Numbered from the stretch's first letter, positions 15,601 through 23,416 are shown. The stretch: 29,959 nucleotides of DNA from an uncultured Corynebacterium sp. (GCF_943914015.1 NZ_CALUAK010000020.1:1-29959), one strand, 5' to 3'. Translations and numbers: made by a program. The notes: generated by a model from the letters alone, not told the origin.

Positions 15601-18600
15601 GCGAGCGCTGGGAAAAGAACGGAAAGCTTCCCTACGGCACCCGGTGCCACACCACCTACGTCCCCCCGAACTTCAAGGATGCGGGCATCGAGGCACAGGC
15701 TAGGCCCTCCGGTTCCGAAACCAAGCTTGGCAAAGAAATCCCCATCACAGGTGACGAGAGAAACGATGCCGTCGTCAGCTTCGAGCGCATAACCTCGTCT
15801 GTACGCGTCAACGTCAGCCACGTCCGCCCCAACGTGCCGGACGTGAGCCAATACATGCCACAGAAGTACTACGTGGATATGGATTGCTTCCGCGCCGGCA
15901 CGGGAGTTTTCGACAGCTACCGTAATCCGGTCACAGCGGACCAACAGTGGACAGAATTCACGGGAGTCCCGGAGGGCGCCACCTGCAAGGTGAAGATCTA
16001 CGACGCAGAAGGAACCACGTGGCAGGATGTTTTCACCCGGACCACAACCATCACCACCGGCCCACCGGCCAGCCTGCGGGTGTCGGTGCCTCCTGCCGAG
16101 GGCGATTCCACGGAAGTCAGCGCCACGGCGAGCGCCGACGGCCACGCGGTGACCTTTGAAGGCGAGCTCCAGGTGAGCGACGGTGCGGCGACACTCGAGG
16201 TTGTCCACACCTACATCCCGATTAACCAAACGCTGACGGTGAATAAGCAGCTCACCGTCACAGGTGCCGATGACAAACCCGTCACGGACAAGAAGCTTCT
16301 CCATGCGTTCTTCGGCGACGATGAAACCTGGAATATCACTGCTAGCTGTACCCGCAACGGGCAGACCATCGAGCGCGGCGCGCAGGTCAGTCCCACCGCG
16401 CCGGCTGTGTTCCACGTGCCCGTCGGCGCTGACTGCTCCGTGACAGAGCACGAGCAGACCTACACCGGACTCGATGGGCCAACCATCGCCTACAACGGAG
16501 TGGCCGATGCGACACCGTATAAAGTGACGCGCGGCCAGGACCACACCATCGATGTCAGCAACACCTACGCCGTGCAACTGGGCCAGATCAACCTGAAGAA
16601 GAAGGTCGACGGCACCGGTGTGCAGACCGTGAACGGCGGGCGCAGATTTAAGGTGGACTACACCTGTCGGCTGGGCGAATGGGAAAAGAGCGGGCTTTTC
16701 GAAACTACCCGCTTCGACCAGGCACCGAACTTCTCGGTGAAAGACGTGCCCGTCGGCGCAGCCTGTACGTTCACCGAGGATCCGAAGAGTTCCCGGAACC
16801 CGGAGGATATTTCCGGACTGAATAAAACCGGCGACCCCACAAAGGAAAACGACGCGTATTTCTCGCATTGGGAGACGCGCTGGAACGTCACCGAGGACGA
16901 ACTTGGCTTCGACACCGAGCAGTTGTGTTCCGGCCTGGCCAACTGCACAGTTACAAGCAAGGAAAAGCACGAAGCCCAGGCGACCTTCATCGTTAATGAC
17001 AAGAATTTTAAGGGCACCCTTGTGCTGTGGAACACCTACGACTACACCAAGGTTCCACTGGTCCTGGAGAAGAAGGTTGCAGGCGACGGCCAACGCCTCC
17101 TCGATGGCGGCAAGCTGGAGCCCATCACCGTGGACTACTCCTGCACACACCCCGACTGGGCGACATCGAACTTGAAGGAAAAGACCTTCATCCCCGATCC
17201 GACGATTAACGGTTCGGTCACCTTCGACCAGACCGTCGGTGTGGTGCCTGCGGGCAAGGACATCCCCGGCAACTTCGTGTGTACGGTGACAGAGCACCCC
17301 GTTAAGACCTTCGGTGGAACCGTGACGGTTGGCTACTCCGGCACCGATAACCCGGTGACTACCTCCACCACCGAGGATTCCGCCGGCATGGTGAATAACA
17401 GGGGCGTGTTCCAGATCGACCGGAAACTGGCGGAGTCCAGCAAGAAGGAGGTGCGCGACGACGGCACCCACGAGTGGGTGAGTACCGGCGAGCAAAAGCT
17501 CACGCTCACAAACGATTACCAGCGCCCCCGCGCGCCACTGACGGCAAACTTCGGCTACGAGAAGGGCATGCCCGGCGATGTGTCGCCGTGGATTACGGCC
17601 CCAGAAGGTGGTATCTCCGTGACTGGTTCCTGTGAAGACCCCGACGTGCCCGGAGTGAGTGATCCGATTAACGGCATCCTGAAGCCGGGGGAGGACGTTC
17701 TCCTCAACGACAACGTCATCGCGGGTTCCCAGTGCACGCTGACGACAACGGCAAAGGACAAGGCGCCAAACTCGGTGATCAACGTGACGGAGACGTACAC
17801 GCAATCCGCAGGCGATCCGCTGAAGCTGATCGGCACCCTGCAGGAACCGGGTAAGTTGCAGTTGCGCAACGGGCCGAACAAGCTCGATATCCGCGCTTCC
17901 TATGTCGTTCCGCAGGTGAGCGTCAGCCTGACCAAGGAGGTGGTGGGCGACGATGAGAAGAAGATCATCGGCGATGCAGATCCCATCCCGTTCGACTACA
18001 CGTGCACATTCGCCAACCTCATTGGCGAGCAGCCTGCGCCGTTCGACCCCGAGGGATCTTTCGATCTCACCCGCGGTGGCACGTGGTCGCAGACGGTGCC
18101 GACGGGCAGCTCCTGCACGGTGACGGAAAAACAGCCGGCCCCGGCGGTAGCAAAGAAACTCACCGACAAAGGCGCGCAGATGTCGCCATACACCGTCCAG
18201 GGTGAGGACAAAATCGCCACGTCCACGGCCACGCTGGATAAGGACCATCCGCAGCTGACACTCGTCAACGCCATCTACCGCGCTGACGCGGAGGTGCAGG
18301 TGCAAAAGGTGCAGGCTGATCTCACGACGGCCCTTGAAGGCTCCCAGTTTGCCATCTACGAGGCGACGCAGGACGGCATGGCGGCAACGCCGGTGGCTAC
18401 GATGGCCTCCGTCGCCGGCGAGGCCGGAAAACCTGGCCCTGCGGGCCGGTTCACCGCGCGTCTCAAGCCGGGGACGTATTACCTCGTAGAAACCCATGCT
18501 CCTGCGGGCGCGGCACTGCTACCCGGCGCGTGGAAGTTCACCGTCAATGCAGTCAACGATCCGAAGCGGGAGTTCGCGGATCTGCAGATCGAGCTGGCGG

Positions 18601-18803
18601 CCAGGACAGAGAACTCTGGCCTGGTGACGATCACGGAGGCGAAGCCCGAAGCTGGTAAACCAGCGATGATCCAGGTAGCGAATATTCTGCAGGGCAAGCT
18701 TCCGCTGACGGGCAGCTACGGCGTGTTCTGGTGGATCCTCGGCGGTCTGGTGCTTATCGGCGCAGGTCTTGTGTGGAGGCGCCGGTCAAACGAAAAGCAC
18801 TAA
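12624..18803 (+). CDS. Giant pilus tip adhesin with VWA-like head, tandem Cys-containing repeats and LPLTG anchor
   Basis: A 2059-residue surface protein, likely SpaC/SpaF-like. A signal peptide (~1-38) is followed by a von Willebrand A-like head (~60-400). Its MIDAS motif is DISFT (Asp67, Ser69, Thr71) where DxSxS is usual. The Thr-containing TNW segment reads HHNW and the TDG loop reads YTDV, so metal binding may be altered. From ~440 to ~1890 come about ten DUF5979-like repeats, each with a Lys-rich opening, a first Cys in a YTC/ATC-type strand and a closing PVGATCTVTE-type motif. Then a Cna_B-like domain (VQVQKVQADL to YYLVETHAPAG) and the sorting signal LPLTG at 2026-2030, with a hydrophobic tail and basic end. 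It would sit at the pilus tip and bind host or surface ligands. The head-coding DNA (~12830-13830) is visibly lower in GC than the flanks. ATGA overlap with the preceding gene; last gene of the island. Confidence 0.87.
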   Translation: MTRRTFASIAAVIMLVLSAIGVPFIAHETATPTAQAQTTGPAFGANEQCVENPQGPKPLKGIAFLLDISFTNNALYHMFDTGLDDMRDQMRVMAEAYSEQGGDFAAIYVYDSTSPSAHVERNPNWETSPTDIRGANFVFNNPKSAWNQFDNYLRENFPLGDRKNPSAHHNWAAAMKRVADDQANGWMYTDVINMPFAAMTEGTRGIPNPTRGEPAYREIDFRDYMEWKNVVEKNGATIQTVGLGDTFVVNYSITWKDPQGDKTVRKPDLPTKHIDLMKVTSSEGTNTTARPLTSMTRGLTNVSHRDSPIDNSGYRYIRSGGFPGIANQQKSTCLTISVGKDDGDGNVTLDTTERTFHLDTSVRTGFSEDTDKGLDVATERGFANTQLPRIEQKISTALPGVPDDYKSTTMPVCYASLDGKTWEELEVGKDSTPTKLDVDLPAAAKVNCQFTVRKTTSVTLAKNVVADSNIQNELDSDRYGQYHFAYTCEDKPTGFSVSGLFSPVRRNKTGSDNKPLPPLEGDMQLPAEIPADPNNPSAGPARIPVGATCTITELQPRTSEGYFSHTTSWDSDNAIAITAGSTSSFPYPTVKEREPIGVCGLVRCDRKWIERDTSVEKNNPTATFVVKPQQGADGVTVTSTNTYKSPKTLFKASLSVTTPDVLGRDMPEYVDVTFSCRYIPSADKRPEIASNPEQYPVVVGSGSQKVPVSKDGKAEAVLGEFPVGTQCEVNTIAPDKKKESPLIPGYSYKATWSSRSCMKQIPDDPGYTDTPQTCKGNYVYAYSKSDSGEPVETETVDGVPMDVHKVHGDLTFTRITRKLDITKHLAGKAQSDAQAKEFNATLTCTDTKYPDVATVQDQKLTLNPNTTQHIDVPVRSSCTVTEDNPNTEDSLLQITPPAPATVNVDVGSTANIPVDITNTVEDKYAEFSWTYTPNTAGGSDPLPAETQAQLQGLPMDFKTVCVLPDNDRFEVVNEAIPPGGTFSIGIPDTAKVSERWEKNGKLPYGTRCHTTYVPPNFKDAGIEAQARPSGSETKLGKEIPITGDERNDAVVSFERITSSVRVNVSHVRPNVPDVSQYMPQKYYVDMDCFRAGTGVFDSYRNPVTADQQWTEFTGVPEGATCKVKIYDAEGTTWQDVFTRTTTITTGPPASLRVSVPPAEGDSTEVSATASADGHAVTFEGELQVSDGAATLEVVHTYIPINQTLTVNKQLTVTGADDKPVTDKKLLHAFFGDDETWNITASCTRNGQTIERGAQVSPTAPAVFHVPVGADCSVTEHEQTYTGLDGPTIAYNGVADATPYKVTRGQDHTIDVSNTYAVQLGQINLKKKVDGTGVQTVNGGRRFKVDYTCRLGEWEKSGLFETTRFDQAPNFSVKDVPVGAACTFTEDPKSSRNPEDISGLNKTGDPTKENDAYFSHWETRWNVTEDELGFDTEQLCSGLANCTVTSKEKHEAQATFIVNDKNFKGTLVLWNTYDYTKVPLVLEKKVAGDGQRLLDGGKLEPITVDYSCTHPDWATSNLKEKTFIPDPTINGSVTFDQTVGVVPAGKDIPGNFVCTVTEHPVKTFGGTVTVGYSGTDNPVTTSTTEDSAGMVNNRGVFQIDRKLAESSKKEVRDDGTHEWVSTGEQKLTLTNDYQRPRAPLTANFGYEKGMPGDVSPWITAPEGGISVTGSCEDPDVPGVSDPINGILKPGEDVLLNDNVIAGSQCTLTTTAKDKAPNSVINVTETYTQSAGDPLKLIGTLQEPGKLQLRNGPNKLDIRASYVVPQVSVSLTKEVVGDDEKKIIGDADPIPFDYTCTFANLIGEQPAPFDPEGSFDLTRGGTWSQTVPTGSSCTVTEKQPAPAVAKKLTDKGAQMSPYTVQGEDKIATSTATLDKDHPQLTLVNAIYRADAEVQVQKVQADLTTALEGSQFAIYEATQDGMAATPVATMASVAGEAGKPGPAGRFTARLKPGTYYLVETHAPAGAALLPGAWKFTVNAVNDPKREFADLQIELAARTENSGLVTITEAKPEAGKPAMIQVANILQGKLPLTGSYGVFWWILGGLVLIGAGLVWRRRSNEKH

Positions 18804-18810
18804 ACCTGGA

Positions 18811-18856
18811 GAAACCACTAGAAACCACTAGACACAGTGGAGCGATGGGCTAGAAT
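18811..18856 (+). promoter_or_regulatory. asd promoter with adjacent 10-bp tandem repeat
   Basis: A -35-like TAGACA (18829-18834), a 16-bp spacer and a -10-like TAGAAT (18851-18856) precede asd. GAAACCACTA is repeated twice in tandem (18811-18830), the second copy running into the -35. CCACT/AGTGG (18825-18829, 18836-18840) can form a small stem. A second stem TGGGA/TCCCA (18859-18863, 18870-18874) sits before the asd ribosome site AGGAAGG. No classical terminator separates the tip gene from asd, so some readthrough from the pilus operon is possible. Confidence 0.5.
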
Positions 18857-18888
18857 AATGGGAAATTAATCCCACAGGAAGGAACGCT

Positions 18889-19920
18889 ATGACCACTGTT
18901 GCTGTTGTTGGTGCTACCGGGCAGGTTGGGCGCGTGATGCGCTCAATTCTGGAAGAGCGCAAGTTCCCGGCTGATAAGGTGCGTTTCTTCGCCTCCTCCC
19001 GTTCCGCAGGCCAGACCCTGGAGTGGAAGGGCGAGGAGATCGAGGTCGAGGACATCGCCAAGCAGACGGTGGAGACCCTGTGCGGGATCGACATCGCCGT
19101 CTTCTCCGCAGGTGGCTCCGTTTCCCGTGAGTGGGCACCGGTGTTCGCCGAGGCCGGCGCGACGGTGGTGGATAACTCCTCCGCATGGCGCAAGGATACG
19201 GACTGCCCGCTCATCGTGAGCGAGGTCAACCCGGGCGATGCGCACAACACCCCGAAGGGGATTATCGCCAACCCGAACTGCACGACGATGGCAGCCATGC
19301 CGGCGCTTAAGGCGCTGCACGACGAGGCGGACCTCCGTGTCCTCCACGTCGCCAGCTACCAGGCGGTTTCCGGTTCCGGTCTCGCTGGTGTGGAAACGCT
19401 CGCCAAGCAGGTCGCGGACCTCGGCAACCACAATGTGGAGCTCGCCCACGACGGTTCTGTCCTGCAGCCCGACGATCTTGGCCCCTACGTCAAGCCGATT
19501 GCGTACAACGCGCTTCCCTTGGCCGGCAACCTCGTGGATGACGGGTCGCTGGAGACCGACGAGGAGCAGAAGCTCCGCAACGAGTCGCGCCGCATCCTCC
19601 ACATCCCGGACCTCAAGGTCTCCGGCACGTGCGTCCGCATCCCGGTCTTCACCGGCCACCTGCTCGTCGTCCACGCCGAGTTCTCCCGCTCCATCACCCC
19701 GGATCGCGCAAAGGAAATCCTCGCCGATACTCCCGGTGTCAAGCTTGTCGACGTCCCCACCCCCCTCGATGCGGCCGGCATCGACGACACCCTCGTGGGA
19801 CGCATCCGTCAGGACCAGACCGTCGATGACAACCGCGGTCTCGTCCTCGTCCTCGTCGGTGACAACCTGCGCAAGGGCGCAGCCCTGAACACAGTCCAGA
19901 TCGCCGAGCTGCTGGTTTAG
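18889..19920 (+). CDS. asd: Aspartate-semialdehyde dehydrogenase
   Basis: A 343-residue enzyme that reduces aspartyl phosphate to aspartate semialdehyde with NADPH, the second step of the aspartate pathway after LysC. The N-terminal dinucleotide-binding VGATGQVGR is present, as are the FSAGGSVS loop, the catalytic cysteine in ANPNCTTM (Cys131), the SYQAVSGSG segment and the RIPVFTGHLLVVH region near the active-site His. The ATG at 18889 follows AGGAAGG. In C. glutamicum asd lies directly behind lysC in one operon. Here nearly 10 kb of pilus genes separate them, and asd seems to have its own promoter. A strong terminator follows. Confidence 0.97.
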   Translation: MTTVAVVGATGQVGRVMRSILEERKFPADKVRFFASSRSAGQTLEWKGEEIEVEDIAKQTVETLCGIDIAVFSAGGSVSREWAPVFAEAGATVVDNSSAWRKDTDCPLIVSEVNPGDAHNTPKGIIANPNCTTMAAMPALKALHDEADLRVLHVASYQAVSGSGLAGVETLAKQVADLGNHNVELAHDGSVLQPDDLGPYVKPIAYNALPLAGNLVDDGSLETDEEQKLRNESRRILHIPDLKVSGTCVRIPVFTGHLLVVHAEFSRSITPDRAKEILADTPGVKLVDVPTPLDAAGIDDTLVGRIRQDQTVDDNRGLVLVLVGDNLRKGAALNTVQIAELLV

Positions 19921-19934
19921 TAGTTTTGTGCGTT

Positions 19935-19961
19935 AAGCCCGCGTCCACTGGACGCGGGCTT
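19935..19961 (+). terminator. Terminator after asd
   Basis: A perfect 12-bp stem AAGCCCGCGTCC / GGACGCGGGCTT (19935-19946, 19950-19961) with a three-base loop, then TTACCTTTTG. It begins 14 nt after the asd stop. It also lies downstream of convergent sigC and may stop transcription from both sides, though the T run on the minus side is weak. Confidence 0.85.
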
Positions 19962-20003
19962 TACCTTTTGCGGCTCTATGCCGTCCACGGATCCGGATGT
20001 CTG

Positions 20004-20513
20004 TTAGCCCATGAGATCCTTGCGGGCGCGGGCGACGCGGGAACGGATGGTGCCCACGCGCACGCCGGCGATCTTGGCGGCCTCCTCGTAGGAGTAGCCG
20101 AGGACCTGGGTAAGGACGAGGGCCTCGCGGCGTTCCGGGGGAAGTCCCTGCAGGAGGAGGCGAACGTCGACAAGCTCAGACCACTCGGGCGGGGTGGCGT
20201 GTTGGACATCCTCGTACTCGGTGGAGGACTTCTTGGGGCGGGACTGCTCGTGGCGAATCTGATCGATCCACACCCGGCGGGCGAGAGTGATGAGCCACGT
20301 CTTCGCCGTGGAACGGCCCTGGAAACGGGGGAGTGCAGAGATGACGCGCAGGTAGGTCTCCTGCGTCAGGTCATCTGCCTCCTCGGGGGAGGAGAGGTGG
20401 GCGAGGAGTCTCCACACATCCTTCTGGGTGAGCTTGATGAACTCGGTGAGCGCCTCCCTGTCGCCCTTGCCCGCCGCGAGGGCGAGGCGCGTCACGAGAT
20501 CATCCTTATTCAT
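20004..20513 (-). CDS. sigC: ECF-type RNA polymerase sigma factor, SigC-like
   Basis: A 169-residue sigma-70 family protein. The region 2 signature is clear (HLSSPEEADDLTQETYLRVISALPRFQGRSTAKTWL, ARRVWIDQIRHEQSR), as is region 4 with its helix-turn-helix (LPPERREALVLTQVLGYSYEEAAKIAGVRVGTIRSRVARARKDL). Region 3 is absent, as in ECF sigmas. The gene following asd in C. glutamicum is sigC, linked there to respiratory-chain genes, and sequence and position fit it. No anti-sigma gene is adjacent. It starts 3 nt after the mrpG stop with no good ribosome site of its own, suggesting translational coupling and transcription as the last gene of the mrp operon. Confidence 0.85.
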   Translation of the reverse strand: MNKDDLVTRLALAAGKGDREALTEFIKLTQKDVWRLLAHLSSPEEADDLTQETYLRVISALPRFQGRSTAKTWLITLARRVWIDQIRHEQSRPKKSSTEYEDVQHATPPEWSELVDVRLLLQGLPPERREALVLTQVLGYSYEEAAKIAGVRVGTIRSRVARARKDLMG

Positions 20514-20516
20514 GCC

Positions 20517-20858
20517 CTAAATCATACGGGGGTCGTCCTCCAGCTCATGTTCGGCGGGGTCCTCGTTACGCGTCGAGAACAGGGCCCTGCCCATGTAGAA
20601 GCTGGAGACGGAGGCCACAACAAGCATGCCGGTGATGCTAAGCACGGCACGCACGGTGTCATTGGGGTCGAAGCCGTCGGTAACCCAATCGTGCAGGAGC
20701 TTCGCCATGAGCAACACAGGAATCGCGATACACGTGGTGGGGCCGAGGACGTTGGCGCGGGTGAGCGCATCGGGGGCGACCCAGATGGCGCGCGCCGAGG
20801 CGAGCGCCATGAGGCCAGCGAAGATGACGGCGATGCCGACAATGATCTCGGTAATCAT
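20517..20858 (-). CDS. mrpG: Mrp-type Na+/H+ antiporter subunit G
   Basis: A 113-residue small membrane protein with three hydrophobic helices (IIVGIAVIFAGLMALASARAIW; GPTTCIAIPVLLMAKLL; VLSITGMLVVASVSSFYMGRALF) and an acidic tail. The size, helix number and the R-x-x-D-A-x-x-R-A-N…T motif after helix 1 fit MnhG/MrpG. It belongs to the hetero-oligomeric Mrp complex that exchanges cytoplasmic Na+ for protons. The start overlaps the mrpF stop by one base (TAATG), with GGGGAGG just before it. sigC follows after 3 nt. Confidence 0.9.
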   Translation of the reverse strand: MITEIIVGIAVIFAGLMALASARAIWVAPDALTRANVLGPTTCIAIPVLLMAKLLHDWVTDGFDPNDTVRAVLSITGMLVVASVSSFYMGRALFSTRNEDPAEHELEDDPRMI

Positions 20859-21118
20859 TAGCGCCTCCCCTTGGACAGAATCCGCGCGTTACTGACGGTG
20901 GTGATGAGCCCCAGCAGAGCCGCTAGTAGTGCCACCTCGTAGATGATGGAGGTGTCGGAGATGAACGTCCAGATGACGTACATCCCCACCATGCAGTAGA
21001 ACACGAGGTCGCTGACCACGGCTCGCGACCGGTCACCCTTCTTCAGCATGAGGGCGAGCGTGGCGATGAGCGCCACGGCGAACATTCCCATGCCGATGTA
21101 CATGACAACGTTAAACAT
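20858..21118 (-). CDS. mrpF: Mrp-type Na+/H+ antiporter subunit F
   Basis: An 86-residue protein with three hydrophobic helices and the RSRAVVSDLVFYCMVGMYV segment typical of MnhF/MrpF. I take the ATG at 21118 because it starts the conserved MFNVVMYIGMG helix and is preceded by AAAGGAAG inside the mrpE 3' end. Starts further upstream would duplicate mrpE coding sequence. It overlaps mrpE by 8 nt and mrpG by one base. Confidence 0.9.
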   Translation of the reverse strand: MFNVVMYIGMGMFAVALIATLALMLKKGDRSRAVVSDLVFYCMVGMYVIWTFISDTSIIYEVALLAALLGLITTVSNARILSKGRR

Positions 21119-21563
21119 CTGTCTTCCTTTCCCGCTCACCGAAGGCTTTCGACGGTCCATCGAAGGTCTCCGTCGGGCCGTAGTTGTCGTCGGAGCGCCC
21201 AGCGATAAGCGTCGAGCGCAGTGGGTTGCCAGGCCCTTGGCCGGGGGCACCCCGGTCCAGATCCTTCACTGCGGGGTTGAGGCGTTCCTCCATCTCCGCC
21301 AGCCCCGCGAGCACCTCGTCGGGGTCCTGTCCATACACGGCGTGGACGTCGAGAAACCCGTCGTGGAAACCGAGCGACAGCGTGCCCGGCGTCATGGTGA
21401 CGGAGGTGGAAAACGCCGCCAGGTCGCGCTCACTCGTGATGCGCAGCGGGTAGTGCACCACCACGGGCTTGACGTTGGGGCTCGGCCGCAGCATGTCGAC
21501 GGCGATGGTTACGCCACCGACGATGACCTGGCCAATGAGCCAGAAGAAGTATTTGATACTCAT
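21111..21563 (-). CDS. mrpE: Mrp-type Na+/H+ antiporter subunit E
   Basis: A 150-residue MnhE/MrpE protein. It is recognised by its N-terminal membrane helix (YFFWLIGQVIVGGVTIAVDML), the RPSPNVKPVVVHYPLRITSERDLAAFSTSVTMTPGTLSL block that is the family hallmark, and the D-G-F-L-D-V-H-A-VYG strand. A charged tail of ~50 residues (after EERLNPAV) is longer than needed for the core fold. The start overlaps the mrpD stop by 4 nt. Confidence 0.9.
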   Translation of the reverse strand: MSIKYFFWLIGQVIVGGVTIAVDMLRPSPNVKPVVVHYPLRITSERDLAAFSTSVTMTPGTLSLGFHDGFLDVHAVYGQDPDEVLAGLAEMEERLNPAVKDLDRGAPGQGPGNPLRSTLIAGRSDDNYGPTETFDGPSKAFGERERKTDV

Positions 21564-23005
21564 ACCACTCCAATCGGGTCGGGGCCGAGCACGGCCTCAG
21601 AGTACGTTGCTACGTCAAGTAGTGAGGCGGCTGCGCCCTGCACCCAGTCGAAGACGAAGCCCGCACCAAAGAACATGGCGAAGCTCACGGCGATGAGCGC
21701 AGCGCCCGGGGCGATCAAGGCCCCTACGCGCGCCTCACGGGGCGCGTTCTTCATCGGCGCACCCCAGAACGCCTCGCGGTAGGCGCGCAGCATGCTCAGC
21801 AGCGCGCCGAAGGAGGCGATGATGATGATCGCGATGACAAAGTACTGCTCGGCGCGGGCGGCCTCGAACACGACGAGGACTTTGCCCACGATGCCGGACA
21901 GCGGTGGGAAACCGACGATGGAAAACGCACCGGCGGCGAACACGAACGCCGTCAGCGGTTCGCGTTCCTGCAGGCCGGACAGCTTCTTCAGCCGGTCGGT
22001 GCCGTAGGCTTCCTCGACCGCACCGGAAGTGAGGACGAGGGAGCCGATGGTCACCATGTGGTGCAGCGCGTACATGATGCCGGCGGCGAGTGCGCGCTGC
22101 GGGTCGTGGGTGCAAAATGCGAACACGATGAGGATGAACGGCATGCCGTTGACCATCTGGTAGCCGATGATGCGGCGCAGCGTGTGCTCGCCCAGGCCAC
22201 CGAAGCCGCCGATGAGCATGCTGGCCACGCACACGGTGATGATGAGCCAGTTCCAGCGGGCATCCATGTCGAAAACGACCACCCAGATGCGGAACAGCAT
22301 GTACACCGCCACCTTGGTGTGCAGGCCGGAGAAGAGCCCCATGACGCTGGCAGAGGTGACCGGGTACGTCCGCGGCAGCCACGTGTGCACGGGGAACGTG
22401 CCGGCCTTGGCGCACAGCGCAATGACGATGATCGCCAGCGGGATCGGCGCGACCTCACCAGCACCGGCAAGTGCCGCCAGGTTGGCGGTGCCCACCTGGC
22501 CGTAGAGGAACGCGATGCCCGCGAGCAGCAGCGTCGATGCGGACAGGTTCACCAGCACAAACACGCGCCCGGCACGCAGCCTGTCCCGTCCGCCCTGCAT
22601 AGCCAAGAGGCCGTAGGACGGCAGGAGCATGACCTCGATGAACACGAAGAAGTTGAAGAGGTCAGCGGTGAGCAGCGCGCCGTTGACACCCGCAATAAGC
22701 ATGAGGGTGAGGGCAGGGTAGAACCGCTGCCTCGTCGTCCGGAAGGCGAACCAGTTGGCGCCGAGCGCAACGATTGCCGTCGTGGCGATCATGATGGCGG
22801 AGAATCGGTCGGCAACAAAGGGGATGGCCACGCCACCGACGTAGAGGCCGGTGGAGTGCGCCACGGTGCCGTAGCCGTACAGGTAAGCCGCCGCAGGGAT
22901 AAGCCCCGCGGGGACAATGAGCTGCAGGTAGCGGCCGAGCGTGGGGAAGATCACCGCGAGGGCGGAGGCCGTTAGCGGGACGGCGAGGAAGAGCAGAATC
23001 AACAT
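21560..23005 (-). CDS. mrpD: Mrp-type Na+/H+ antiporter subunit D
   Basis: A 481-residue polytopic membrane protein related to complex I subunits NuoM/NuoN (proton_antipo_M family). Landmarks are FVFIEVMLLPSYGLLAMQG (conserved Glu in a membrane helix), LCAKAGTFPVHTWLPRTYPVTSASVMGLFSGLHTKVAVYMLFR with the conserved Lys and the HTW…GLHTKV signature, and ALHHMVTIGSLVLTSGAVEE. It is one of the two large subunits with an ion path across the membrane. It starts on the base next to the mrpC stop and its own stop overlaps mrpE. Confidence 0.93.
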   Translation of the reverse strand: MLILLFLAVPLTASALAVIFPTLGRYLQLIVPAGLIPAAAYLYGYGTVAHSTGLYVGGVAIPFVADRFSAIMIATTAIVALGANWFAFRTTRQRFYPALTLMLIAGVNGALLTADLFNFFVFIEVMLLPSYGLLAMQGGRDRLRAGRVFVLVNLSASTLLLAGIAFLYGQVGTANLAALAGAGEVAPIPLAIIVIALCAKAGTFPVHTWLPRTYPVTSASVMGLFSGLHTKVAVYMLFRIWVVVFDMDARWNWLIITVCVASMLIGGFGGLGEHTLRRIIGYQMVNGMPFILIVFAFCTHDPQRALAAGIMYALHHMVTIGSLVLTSGAVEEAYGTDRLKKLSGLQEREPLTAFVFAAGAFSIVGFPPLSGIVGKVLVVFEAARAEQYFVIAIIIIASFGALLSMLRAYREAFWGAPMKNAPREARVGALIAPGAALIAVSFAMFFGAGFVFDWVQGAAASLLDVATYSEAVLGPDPIGVV

Positions 23006-23416
23006 TTAAACCTCTTCTCCTTTCTTCGCGTCGCCATCGCTTGTGACGTTGTCGCTCGTCAGAGTGACAACGTCGTTTCCGACGGCGCCGTCTTCGGTGG
23101 CGCCGTCGTGCTTCTTGTCGCGCTTGGTGTCGTCGTTTGTGCCAAGCGCTGCCAGCGTGAGCATGAACGCGGTGACGGCCATGGTGATGACGATGGCGGT
23201 CAGCACGAAGGCCTGCGGCAGCGGGTCGGCGGCCTCCTCGATGGGCGTGGAGCCGAAGGGCTGCTCACGCCAGGCGGGGACACCGGCGGACAAGATGATG
23301 AGGTTCACCGCGTGGCTGATGAGCGTCATGCCGAACACGATGCGCACCATGCCGCGTTGGAGGACGAGGTAGACGCCTCCCGCGATGAGGATGCCGATGG
23401 TCAGTGCGATGATCAT
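23006..23416 (-). CDS. mrpC: Mrp-type Na+/H+ antiporter subunit C
   Basis: A 136-residue NuoK-like protein with three helices: IALTIGILIAGGVYLVLQRG, the RIVFGMTLISHAVNLIILSAG segment that marks MnhC/MrpC, and AFVLTAIVITMAVTAFMLTLA. After about residue 93 it has a ~43-residue charged, non-membrane tail (NDDTKRDKKHDGATEDG…), longer than the compact core of the family. It overlaps the mrpA stop as ATGA and directly abuts mrpD. Confidence 0.92.
   Translation of the reverse strand: MIIALTIGILIAGGVYLVLQRGMVRIVFGMTLISHAVNLIILSAGVPAWREQPFGSTPIEEAADPLPQAFVLTAIVITMAVTAFMLTLAALGTNDDTKRDKKHDGATEDGAVGNDVVTLTSDNVTSDGDAKKGEEV

Noticed and set aside
15297..18497. A 1066-codon open frame on the minus strand inside the tip adhesin gene, and a similar 523-codon frame opposite the backbone pilin (9437-11008)
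   Set aside because: Both lie fully antisense to genes with clear signal peptides, repeats and sorting signals. Their products are Arg/Val/Gly/His-rich with no recognisable domain.
9066..18876. A 7-base direct repeat TCCCACA at both ends of the pilus island (9066-9072 and 18870-18876) as a target-site duplication
   Set aside because: Seven bases are easily shared by chance, and no transposase, integrase or inverted terminal repeats are present.
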